Source: Dendrophyllia cribrosa (Eukaryota > Cnidaria > Anthozoa > Scleractinia > Dendrophylliidae). Taken from it: a stretch of DNA of 64,000 nucleotides. Position 1 is the stretch's first letter. Each line of letters starts with the position of its first letter. Position numbers and translations under genes: made by a program. The notes beneath the pieces are model-generated. The model ran no database searches and was not told the origin of the DNA. It saw nothing but the letters and a program-made list of their open reading frames with translations. This document shows, in pieces, positions 55,301 through 64,000 of the stretch. Where the stretch lies: contig JAJLRJ010000005.1 in NCBI GenBank assembly GCA_024195265.1, positions 41,278,780 to 41,342,779 on the forward strand, read 5' to 3'.

Positions 55301-58300
55301 GTGATTGGAATGGCTCATTTCTATTTGTTAGTACAGCTGTATGTATGAAAATGAGAAATAAACCTTTAAGTAAACATTCTTAAAAAAAACATTTGATGAT
55401 AAGAAATCCATCAATGTTTTTTTATATGTTTTGCTTCAGTCAGGCTACAAGAACATTTGTGTGTGATATATATGGTGTGTAGTTGAAGGATAAGCTTAAC
55501 TTTGTCAGGTATTTCAATAACATTTGAAGTAGGTGGCAAACCTAACCAAAGTATATAGGTGGCAGTTTAAGACAATTCTCATAAGCACTCCCAAGAGTGC
55601 CAAATATCAAAATTCAAGAAAAATCCCAAATTTCATTTTGTAAAAATAATATTGAAACACAAATGGTACCATGCAAAAGTACTGCTGAAGAGTTTCATTT
55701 AATAAGTCGCACCATACACAGGAGTCAAGAGTTAGAACTACATTACAAAGATTTTTATCCTCTGTTTCAGTGAAAACCATACAAACAAAATTCAGAATTT
55801 CATGCTAGATGTGATGTGTCCCATTATCCAAGAAGGAGAGTCAGTTCCCCAGGAACTCCTTGACACTATCCTGATCAACATCATTGATCCACAGAAGGTA
55901 ACTTCTTAACCATTTAAAGAATTGGGGAAGTATTGGTATCCTTTTTTCCCCCTCGGGGTTACCAATTCTTGATGATAACAAGTGCCTGTTAATTTTGCTT
56001 TGGCCTTAATGCTCCTATGAGCCAACTTGTGAATATGAAACATTCTTTGGACCCTCTCCTTTTCTAGGCATTTTGTCCCACTGACCCCCTATCCCCCCAC
56101 CCCCTACCTCCAACTCCCTCCCCCTCGCCTCCCTCCAACACAATCCCCATGGGTAAGGCAGATGACCATTACATATTGTGGGCTCAATGTTCACCGACCC
56201 TCCTCTCTCCTAAGCATTATGCTCCACCGAACCCCCCTCCCCATCCCCTACATCACCCCCCCCCCCCCCCCCCCCCCCACTCCCTCCAATGCCATCCCCA
56301 TGGGTAAGGCAGGTGACCATTACATACCGTGGGCTCAATGCTAACAGCCCATGTACCTACCAATCAAGTGAATTGGCTGCCCACTGCTTAGTTCTATAAC
56401 TAGTTCAATGCTTCAGAGATATTGACAAGTTAAAAGCAACCAGAATTACTCTTAATAATGTTAGTAAAAAAATATTTTAAATCTAACTACCCTGAGTGGT
56501 ACAAGACACAGCTCTAACCTTTTACCTATCAAAGATAATAATTAACTGTTGTTTACATCTTGTTTGGTATATCTAGAGTGAGAATCCTGTGGCATATAAA
56601 CTGGCAAGTGAATTTATCAAGAGGACAGCAACTTCTTTGGAGCCTTACTTGCAAATGGTAAGAAAATAGGCTCAATCCCCAAGAGTGCCAAAAATCAAGA
56701 AAAATCCCAAATTTTATTTTGTAATTATTATTGAAAAACAAATGGTACCATGCAAAAGGGCTCAACCTTGGTGGTCAAATCGCCAAATACCACTGGATTT
56801 TCAGTTTTGGCTAGTGAAATTCCCTTAGTTACTAGCCATGTTGACTACCAAAGTTATGGAGGCAAATTTCTTCGTCAACTGCAAAAGATAAATTTAGTGC
56901 TGGCACAGTTATTGTGGCACAATGTTATGCAGAAAGAAAAAACACAAAGCAAAACGCATACAGCTCCACGACGAAGTCATACTCAACTAGAGATTGGATC
57001 CGAGTCTTCCCATCTTGCACTTCAATCGCAAGTAAATGTCATCTTGTTGTTCACACGCTTCAACGATCTTCAATGAACATTAGAGGCTTTGTTTTGTCCT
57101 CAAATTTTCATTCTTCTTTCAGTGTGATTTGATACTAGATGTTCAAAACTAGGGTAATTACTAACTTGAACTGAAATTTTTATGGCTAGTAAAAAAAGCT
57201 CTTTGGCTAGTGAGAACTACCATTTTACTAGCCATAAGCCTACTGATAACAAAAATTAAAGGGTTTCCTCACAAGTTTTTTCTTTCTTTTAGTTTTTCAA
57301 CAGTACTCTTACACTGGGAAAGACATCAGACAGTGTTCTAGCAGAGAACATTTATGACCTTATACTGGAGTTAAACAGAGTTTGTCCCAGTACACTTTTG
57401 TCAATTGTTCCGCAGCTGGAGTTTAAATTAAAGGTGACCTATTCATTCTATTCTCTATGGATTTCACATTTGTAATAAAACTTGAAGTGCCACTATGATC
57501 AGAAATATACATTTTCTGTTCTCTTCATATTTTGAAAATATAAGTACTTGTTACTTACCTTGCGAAGTTTCAAGTCAAAACTCGTAAGGGAAGTGCCATT
57601 ATTTTAACTTTACATTTCGAATTAGGCTTGCCGCCATTACTCAATTAAAAAATGACCGGGACCGAACCCTGAGAGTTGGATCGAGTTGGCCTAAAGATTT
57701 TGTGACGTCAATGACTCAACACGTGCTTTTTGGCTTGTTGTCTGTGACCCGGAGGGAACTGCATTGAGTCATTGATGTCACAAATCAAGTCACGTGTACC
57801 AGATCGCAAACCAGTAGAACGTGGGCTCGGATTTATGAATGGAGTAATGGCGGACGGATTTTACGTGATTTTCGTGGGTTTTCGGCCAGCTATTTCTCGG
57901 CTGTGTAAGAATATATCAATCTAATTTATAGCAGTTCGCATTTGTCTAAACCTATTAGATACATTAATTTGCGTTAAATAAAGCAGAAAAGAAATACAAA
58001 AATTTTCGTCGTAGTGGCACTTTAATGTTTAAAGTATTCATAAAACAATGCAAACTGTAGAACCTGAGGCTCATATCATGGGAATATTTTAGTGCAGTAT
58101 GTAATTATTGTTCACTGAATTCCATGTTTCCATAAGGTAGTGGGTGTATAAACATCCACTACCTTATCCACATCTCATCTACTAGTGGCATATATTGTTG
58201 GAGCTACATGTACAGTGGGAATGGAGAAATCAGTGGAGCCACGGTAGTCTAGTGGTTAGCGCGTCGGACTTTCAACCTGAAGGTCGGTGGTTCGAAGCCT

Positions 58301-61300
58301 GGTCTCTGCCGTCGTGTTGTTTCCTTAGACAAGAAACTTTACTCGACACTGTCTCTCTCCACCCAGGTGTATAAATGGGTACCGGCGACAAAATGCTGGG
58401 GGTAACCCTGCGATGGACTAGCATCCCATCCAGGGGGGAGTAGCAATATTCCTAGTCGCTTCATGCTACAGAAACCGGGTTAAGCTCCGGCCGTGTGGGC
58501 CATCGGCTCGTGTGCGACTTTACTTTTTACTTTTACATGTACAGTGGGAATGGAGAAATCATTGGGCTCCCTGCCTAAACACTGTTATTATTTTTATTAT
58601 TATTGTTGTTTTATAAATTGTTCATGGACTGTCGTATTATTTAGTCATCAAAATGCTGTGTTTTCCAGAGCGAGGATGTGGACGAAAGATTAGCAGTTGT
58701 CAAGTTACTGGGCCTCATGTTTTCTGAACAGGACTCTGAACTTGCAGCTCAAAATAAACCTCTGTGGAGCTCTTATTTAGGAAGGTAAAATGTCCTCCTT
58801 CTGTTTTTGTGTCAGGCTGACATTGTCAGCGAACACTAATGTCATCGGCGAGGTAATTTTGTCAATGTAATATTTCCGGTGTGTAACACTAGAATTGGCA
58901 ATCACAAGCAATCAAAGCGAAGAACTGACAAAATCTGAAGTAGTTCTGATAATTCACTTACAGTTCTTTATATGCTCAAAACTCGAACAATATTTCACCT
59001 ATTCCCTTTAATTAAGACTGAATTTAAGCTAAAGAGTAGTATAATTTAATTTAGCCTGTCGAGCCTTAGTATCAAGAAAGCGTTGAAGCTAGCCAAGACG
59101 CCAGCTGACGAGTTGACGGTATCGCTATGCTCGACTGAGTTTGATGGATAGTTTAAACCCAGCGTTCCTGCCAGTACAGTACACCTGCTTACCAGAAAAT
59201 GCACTCAAATCGTTTGTCTAATAGCATTATATTTGCTTGTATGCTGCAAAATTCAGTTAGTTTGTGCGCTATATATATGATTGGTCTTTTTCTGACAACA
59301 TGTTTGCAATTTAATTTGTAGATTTGTGGATATAAGCGTAGATATCCGCGTGGAATGTATAAAAAGAGCAAAGGAATTTCTTCAGTATCAACCTGGCCTG
59401 GCAGCAGACATAACTGGTGCGTTTCTGTTGTAAATGACGATAATTCATTGGTTTCATCAGAAAATGGTACCTGCTGAGGGTGCGCCAAAACCTCTGTCCA
59501 TTTGTCAAGGATAAGTAGAAATTTGAAACCTCTCATGCAAAAACGTACACTCACACTTATCGGGTTAAAAAGTTTTGGGTATGCATAAGTCTTCCGTTAG
59601 AACGCTTCTAGGCGTTAACTAAACTGTTACGCGTTAGTATTTAACTGTTAGAATGAATAGTGTATCATTTAGCAAAAAATTTGCATCAGTTCACGAGACT
59701 TTAGCATCCTTTAGCAAAAAAATAGCATGACTTGTCCGAGGGACAATAAGCACTTTTGTGTGCTCAGTGTTCACCGACCCTTCCCTTTCCTAGACGTTTT
59801 GCTCCACCGACACCCCCCCCCCCCCTGCATCTAAGTCCCCTTTGCATTTTTGTTATGTTTTGGATGAGCACTTTTGGTTTTCGGACAACCAAGTTGTTTC
59901 TGGTGCTTGTCCAAAGGACAAGTGAATCATTAAATATTTCTCTATATCTTTACTGGAGCTCTGATGTCTATTTAAACTCAGGTAGTCTTCTATATTTTCT
60001 TAAAGTGCACATGCCTATGATAAAGTGTCTTTCCTTGAATAAGAGGTCCCTTGGTGTCATGAAAACTAACTACCAACTCTCACCAATGAAAAAAAGTTAG
60101 AAACAAGTGAATCTTTGTTTATAATTATTGTCTCATTAGGTAAGCATTTGTGCCTCATTGATTAATAGAGCTTTCAAAAAACTCTGAATAAATTATTGAA
60201 AGGGCATAGCATGAAAATGCTGGGTATAACCTGGCGATGGACTAGCATCCCATCTAGGGGAAAGTAGCAATATTCTTAGTTGCTTAATGCTACAGAAACT
60301 GAGTTAAGCTCCAGCCGAGTGGTACACCTGTGGCTCGTGTGTGGCTTTACCTTACCGTTACATTGTTTGCCAAGGAGCTTAAGCTGTTTTTTGTTTTAGA
60401 TAAATTACATGAAAGACAGCGGGATCCAGATGAGAGAGCCAGACAGGAAGTAGTGATAACCATCTGTGAAGCAGCATCTGAGAATATTGAACATGTTACT
60501 GACCAGGTATGATACATGTAATTCATTGTAGTTTAACATTGGTATTGAGCTGTCATCGTGTCGTGGAGGTCAACGAAGCTTGTTTGTCTTAATGATTCCA
60601 CTAGAACTATCCCTGGTAGGTATAGCCTTGTCTAATTCTCAGACAGTTCAAGGTCATTTGCTTGCACTCCCTCCCACCTCTCCCCATTGTTGGAAATATT
60701 CAACGGTCAGATGACATTAAAAACAAACCCTCAAACAAAGGACATCAGATGGGGAGAAGAGAATGGGAGTGCGAGGGACCTTGGATCATCTGAGAATGAA
60801 GCAAGTCGAGTAGAAGAGGCCTGATAAAATACAACCTGTGATCTTTCAAGTCTGGGTTTTGGGCAGCATTCCCCTGGTCAATTAGTCCCTTTTGCTCTTG
60901 GCAGGTGACAAAAATTAAATAATAATTATTAATAATGTATTTGAAGTAGTTAGTAGAAATTGAATGCTGGAACCTTTTTTGTATTTTCCTCCCTTTTAAT
61001 TTTGGTGTGTAACTCTTGGCAGAGGCTTTTCCATCTTGTCTTGTTATTAACACATAGAGTCAGAGTAGTTGTTTTTGTTTTGGTCTGAGGTTACATCTTG
61101 CATTCGTGTTCAACATGCGAGGTTTAATATATATTTTTTTCTGTTTGATTTTGATTGTTTTTAGCTTCTTGAGGATGTTTGTGAAAGAGCTAGAGATAAG
61201 AAGGTGAGTAGTACGTTTGCTGTTCACTCAAACATAGAAGTCATTTATTGGGATACTGTCAGTTACACAATGAACAGGTTACCATCTTACTATTGATCTT

Positions 61301-62749
61301 GCATTTCCTTGGAAATGGCTTGGAAATAAGCCCGCTTCACGCACCATCTGTTTCACTACGCTGTTTGAAAAAAGTTAATCACTTGGTGAGATTTTTGTTG
61401 ACAGCAAGTTGACCACACAACATTAAACTTGCAAAGAATGAATTTGAACTTGAAGTCATCTATTATACATTCAAATAAAAGATTTCTTGAACTTAACTTT
61501 CTGTAGCTTGAACAGGAAGAACTGTTTTTGTAAGAAAGGTATTACCTGAGCACATTTGAGGCTACTGCAAATTGAAATTCATTCATCACAAGTTCAACGT
61601 TAGTTGACATGACCAATCATGTTGTTGATTTGCATTCAAGTTTGGATCACTTGATATACTTTTTTCAAACTGCGGGATAAAGCCAACAGTGCATGAAGTG
61701 TGCTGATTGTCAAACCATTTCAAAAGATATGAGGGATCAATAGTATTTTTGAACTAGTTATGCGTTGAATACACTGGTGCTGTGTAAGAGCACATTAGTG
61801 TTACTGAGTATTTGTTATTAAATCAAGTCTTTTGTCTGTTTAGTGGCATGTTAGAAGAGAAGCAATGATGTGCCTTGGGAAGTTATATAAGAAAGTGACG
61901 ACAGGGTGAGGATATGAATAATTTCATCAATTTGTTGCAATTAATACAGAACCATGTTTGTTATGCGACCAAGAGTAAGACTTAGAAAACCGTATATTAA
62001 GGGAGATTTACACCTGAATTTTAATGAAATTGTAAGAGTTTTAATGAAGGGATAGAAATAGAAAACAAACAGTAACTGTTTGTTGGTGTGTCAGAATAAA
62101 TTTTCTTATTTCATACTTATTGAGAATTTCTATTGAAATTTGATGTGTGAAAACCCCGTTCGGGGTTTGCAGCCAATCAGAATGACGAAACAACTTTCTC
62201 ACATGTGAAAAAAGCATTTTTGTCCAATCACAAATCTCAGTATGTATAAAATAAACAAATTACAGCATGGGCAGTGCTTTGTTCGGCATTTACGTGGTTT
62301 GTATCAGAAACTGCCCATGAGGTAATCTATATTTTCTCTATCCCTGTTGATACCCACACAAGAGCACCCCAGGTTCGTGGTACTAATATAATTATTAGTA
62401 ATATATTATAATATTAAAACTTCATTAAATCTTTAATATTTCTTATTTTACTTAATTTCACAAATCTTCCCCCCCCCCCCCCTCTCTCATGCACTCCAAT
62501 TTACAAACCTATCATGGCATTTTTTAATTGCTTGAAACGTTACGAGATAATTCCCGAAAAATGCGATTGTTTGTGACTATTCTGTATTTGCCCTAAATGT
62601 ACATGTCATTGAGATCATTGTTAATGCAATGCTCTTATTTTTTGTGAACCTTTTTGTAGTGCTACGGCAAACAAAACAGCAGCCAAGAAGTTAACATGGG
62701 TTCCAAGCAAAATTCTTCATGGTTATTACCTTAATACACCAGAAAACAG
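49316..62749 (+). CDS. PDS5: PDS5 cohesin-associated HEAT-repeat protein, 5' 13 exons (partial)
   Basis: Orthologue of PDS5A/PDS5B, which binds cohesin (SMC1-SMC3-RAD21) and controls its loading, acetylation and WAPL-dependent release. Exons: 49316-49414, 50482-50676, 51363-51449, 54128-54222, 55771-55897, 56577-56657, 57293-57433, 58669-58784, 59322-59416, 60400-60506, 61165-61203, 61844-61905, 62660-62749. All are GT-AG with continuous phase, about 444 aa of a family usually 1200-1450 aa; the rest lies beyond the right edge. Diagnostic stretches are DELIKRLK (exon 1), KDVKAHTACCLADILRIFAP (exon 2), VFMLITNQLKGLENTKS (exon 3), LVKSFNICLEL (exon 4), QELLDTILINII (exon 5), SIVPQLEFKLK (exon 7), RLAVVKLLGLMF (exon 8), DPDERARQEVVITI (exon 10) and WHVRREAMMCLGKLYKK (exon 12), in the vertebrate order. 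The Met at 49316 follows an in-frame open stretch without an earlier ATG. Exon 13 ends in phase 2 and its partner was not found before 64000. Confidence 0.95.
50181..50375. mobile_element. Diverged MITE upstream of PDS5 exon 2
   Basis: GGTTACACAAGTGTAAACTA, GTGCAATTTGGGTGTGAAAT and CACCAAGTTGCATC match the order of blocks at 26440-26590 with substitutions. It ends about 100 bases before exon 2. Confidence 0.5.
51664..51795. mobile_element. Short TIR element inside the PDS5 tandem array
   Basis: ATGTTGTAGTTCAATTTTAT and CAATTTTGATTTTCC mirror GGAAAATCAAAATTGAACCA and GTACTACAACAT. Related to 37942-38081. Confidence 0.75.
51842..52998. mobile_element. CAGGGATTCTGACAGGG element (1157 bp), hAT-like ends
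   Basis: CAGGGATTCTGACAGGGTGC opens and ACCCTGTCAGAATCCCTG closes; ACTAAG is repeated at both flanks (51836-51841, 52999-53004). GTGCGGGA-type words cluster at both ends. The interior includes the dispersed segment shared with 6655-6815. Open stretches on the minus strand show no family match. Confidence 0.8.
53580..53790 (+). mobile_element. 3' fragment of tRNA-derived SINE
   Basis: AATGCTGCGGGTAAC, GCATTCCATCCAGGGGGGAG, TAGCAATACTCTCAGTC and TACAGAAACTGGTTTAGGCT match the body of 58233-58533. Confidence 0.7.
54235..54400. repeat. TTGTATCGGCCTATACAA repeat hosting the next element
   Basis: GTTGTATCGGCCTATACAAT and GATACAACCACTCATGAGTT here recur at 55244-55295 beyond the element at 54404-55233, partly inverted. 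The two flanks may be one older repeat split by insertion. Confidence 0.5.
54404..55233. mobile_element. C-rich TIR element with AAT target duplication, PDS5 intron 4
   Basis: GTGTAGTTCCAGAAAATATC and CAGACCCCTACCACGGAGGG at the left mirror CCCTCCGTGGTGGGGGTCTG and GATATTTTCTGGAACTACAC at the right. AAT flanks both ends (54401-54403, 55234-55236). Sub-terminal GACCCCCCACCCCTC..GGAATTTCC repeats match the layout of 39569-40532. Confidence 0.82.
55590..55745 (-). repeat. R1 repeat copy abutting PDS5 exon 5
   Basis: Reverse-sense R1: AAAATTCAAGAAAAATCCCA, AATGGTACCATGCAAAAGTA, CTGCTGAAGAGTTTCATTTA. It ends about 25 bases before the exon 5 acceptor. Confidence 0.8.
56040..56345 (+). repeat. Tandem pair of CCCATGGG repeat units with C-rich linker
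   Basis: CCCCATGGGTAAGGCAG followed by ATGACCATTACATA..GTGGGCTCAATG occurs at 56148 and again at 56295. C-rich blocks include a 23-base C tract (56256-56278). Confidence 0.7.
56672..56760 (-). repeat. Truncated R1 copy just after PDS5 exon 6
   Basis: AAGAGTGCCAAAAATCAAGA, AAAATCCCAAATTTTATTTT and CAAATGGTACCATGCAAAAG; begins about 15 bases after the exon 6 donor. Confidence 0.75.
57484..58024. mobile_element. AAGTGCCACTA-ended MITE, PDS5 intron 7
   Basis: GAAGTGCCACTATGATCAGA opens and CGTCGTAGTGGCACTTTAA closes. The interior holds GTGACGTCAATGACTCAACA and a looser inverse, AACTGCATTGAGTCATTGAT. Non-coding. Confidence 0.65.
58233..58533 (+). mobile_element. Full-length tRNA-derived SINE with perfect 28-bp target duplication
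   Basis: The head has an A box (TAGTCTAGTGGTTAGCGCGT) and a perfect B box (GGTTCGAAGCC). The body has TTGTTTCCTTAGACAAGAAA, CCACCCAGGTGTATAAATGG, GGACTAGCATCCCATCCAGG and TTAAGCTCCGGCCG, and the tail is TTTACTTTTTACTTT. The 28 bases at 58205-58232 are repeated exactly at 58534-58561. Other copies: 33160, 53580, 60210, 63068. Confidence 0.92.
59756..59835 (+). repeat. Fragment of the CCCATGGG/GCTCCACCGA repeat family
   Basis: TGCTCAGTGTTCACCGACCC, CCTAGACGTTTTGCTCCACC and a 13-base C tract match 56190-56278. Confidence 0.5.
60210..60358 (+). mobile_element. 3' fragment of tRNA-derived SINE, PDS5 intron 9
   Basis: AATGCTGGGTATAACCTGGC, GATGGACTAGCATCCCATCT and TGCTACAGAAACTGAGTTAA match the 58233 body. 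It ends about 40 bases before exon 10. Confidence 0.75.
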
Positions 62750-62839
62750 GTAAATAATAATAAATGGAAGGTAAGAGACCGAGGCATTATTAATATTAAT
62801 TTTTAAAAAGTACTGTGCTGTTAAGTTATATAGCTACAC

Positions 62840-63067
62840 TGTAGCTAACATGTGACTAGCTAACATGTGATTAAGTAACATACACTGTAATATGACTAGC
62901 TAACATGTGACTTAGACTAGCTAACATGTGACTAGCAAACATGTGACTTAGACTAGCTAACATGTGACTTTAGACTAGCTAACATGTGACTAGCTAACAT
63001 GTGATTAGTTAACATATGACTAGCTAACATGTGACTTAGACTAGCCAACATGTGACTAGCTAACATG
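62840..63067 (+). repeat. CTAGCTAACATGTGACT minisatellite
   Basis: About a dozen units of 12-22 bases with the core CTAGCTAACATGTGACT(TAGA), some diverged (AGTAACATAC). Each core carries the ACATGT palindrome. Confidence 0.88.
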
Positions 63068-63389
63068 TGGAGGAGCGGTGGTGTACTGGTTGGTGGGTTC
63101 GACTTCAGATCCAAAAGTAAGTGGTTCCAGGCCTGGTCTCTCAGCCATTGTGTTGTTTCCTTAGACAAGAAACTTCACTCCACATTGTCTCTCTCCACCC
63201 AGGTGTATAAAAGGGTACCTTCAACGAAATGCTGGGGATAATCCTGCGATTGACTAGCATCCCATCCAGAGGGGGGTAACAATGTTCCTACTATAGTTGC
63301 TTCATGCTACAGAAACTGGGTTAAGCTCCAACCGGGTGGTTCACCTGTGGCTTGTGTGGGCCACCTGTAGCTTGTGCACGACTTAACTT
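63068..63389 (+). mobile_element. tRNA-derived SINE inserted in the minisatellite
   Basis: The head is degenerate (GGTGGTGTACTGGTTGGTGG; GTGGTTCCAGGCCTGG at the B-box site). The body has TTGTTTCCTTAGACAAGAAA, CCACCCAGGTGTATAAAAGG and GACTAGCATCCCATCCAGAG. GCTAACATG flanks both ends, a duplication that is also the minisatellite word. Confidence 0.8.
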
Positions 63390-63419
63390 GCTAACATGAA
63401 TAAAGGGCTTAGTTTATAA

Positions 63420-63500
63420 AGAAACGTGTTGGTGGGGGAGTGAAACATGAAAATATCCTTATATCAACTGAGTTGATAAGGTAAATTGGTCGCTGTAAAG
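63420..63500 (+). mobile_element. Left half of the 17290-family foldback element
   Basis: GTGTTGGTGGGGGAGTGAAA, ACATGAAAATATCC, CAACTGAGTTGATAAGGTAA and ATTGGTCGCTGTAAAGAGAT match 17305-17380; no right arm is seen. Confidence 0.5.
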
Positions 63501-64000
63501 AGATTCTAAAGCTGTCGTTTCGAGCACCATCCTTTTGCTGGTTTAGAAAAAGTTGTTGAGTACTACACATGGGCTGTCATAACGAGCTGGCAGCTTGCTA
63601 TTATGACCAGCAACTGCGTTGAAGGTGACTGGCAACTCAAAGTTTGAAAATGACGAAAGGATGTGAGCAGCCATGGGAGACCATCTTGAGTTTATGACCA
63701 CCTACTTTTCTTGTGAAGCCAGCAGCCTCAAAACATAATGGGAACCCTGGCAGTTTATAATGTTCTGTACATTAACAGGGTTCGAAATTAAGTTTTTTAT
63801 GTGGACGCCAAGTGGCAACTAAACAAAATGTTTTGGTCGCCCAAAAAAAAAATCAGCAAAATTTTTGCTTGACAGTGGAACACAAAAAATATGCACTTGT
63901 CAAAGAAGTTTCTTCTCTCAAAATAATGGTCCTACCTGTGATAATGACGAGAGAAAGGAAAAAAGATCGTAAACGACCAATTGTTTGTAAACAGCAGAAA
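63500..64000. other. PDS5 intron 13, nothing further identified
   Basis: No exon continuing the phase-2 end of exon 13 is found. AACAGGGTTCGAAATTAAGT near 63776 looks like the start of another dispersed repeat cut by the window edge. Confidence 0.45.

Noticed and set aside
58140..58172. Intrinsic terminator-like hairpin TAAGGTAGTGG...CCACTACCTTA
   Set aside because: A short palindrome in a PDS5 intron; bacterial-type termination does not apply and no function can be supported.
62953..63168. Repetitive protein with HMLAS repeats
   Set aside because: A translation of the CTAGCTAACATGTGACT minisatellite with no start or splice context.

Overview
This is an intron-rich animal nuclear genome window carrying three conserved housekeeping genes in a dense background of short DNA transposons. 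The proteins align closely with vertebrate orthologues, introns are 0.1-5 kb, and the noncoding DNA is AT-rich with many MITEs, tRNA-derived SINEs, LINE fragments and recurring TACATGTA octamers. Together this suggests a cnidarian, most likely an anthozoan such as a stony coral. That assignment is an inference from style, because no ribosomal or mitochondrial marker is present.

Layout. (1) 485-23665, + strand: a complete 23-exon ISWI chromatin-remodelling ATPase (SMARCA5/SNF2H type, predicted 1031 aa). (2) 23.7-35.7 kb: a gene-poor, transposon-dense intergenic block with TTAA- and TA-flanked MITEs, a non-LTR retrotransposon fragment, a near-perfect 219-bp palindrome and several nested insertions. 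(3) 47422-37222, - strand: a 9-exon DCUN1D4-type cullin-neddylation cofactor (predicted 292 aa). Its first exon is assigned by splice phase and total length. (4) 49316 to the right edge, + strand: the first 13 coding exons (about 444 aa) of a PDS5 cohesin regulator, which continues outside the window. DCUN1D4 and PDS5 are head to head, with about 1.9 kb between start codons. That spacer contains a MITE, a GC-rich stretch with a TCTCGCGAGA palindrome, and an E2F-like site next to an inverted CCAAT box.

The genes are not an operon. Functionally they are all nuclear: nucleosome spacing (SMARCA5), activation of cullin-RING ligases by NEDD8 (DCUN1D4), and sister-chromatid cohesion (PDS5). Introns carry most of the unusual structure: a 106-bp satellite monomer shared by two genes, a CACGTG-bearing tandem array, repeat copies ending within a few tens of bases of splice sites, and several nested or self-nested transposons whose target duplications can be read directly. 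I found no prokaryotic system, CRISPR array, rRNA or convincing free-standing tRNA gene. The most informative novelty is in transposon biology rather than a new protein system.
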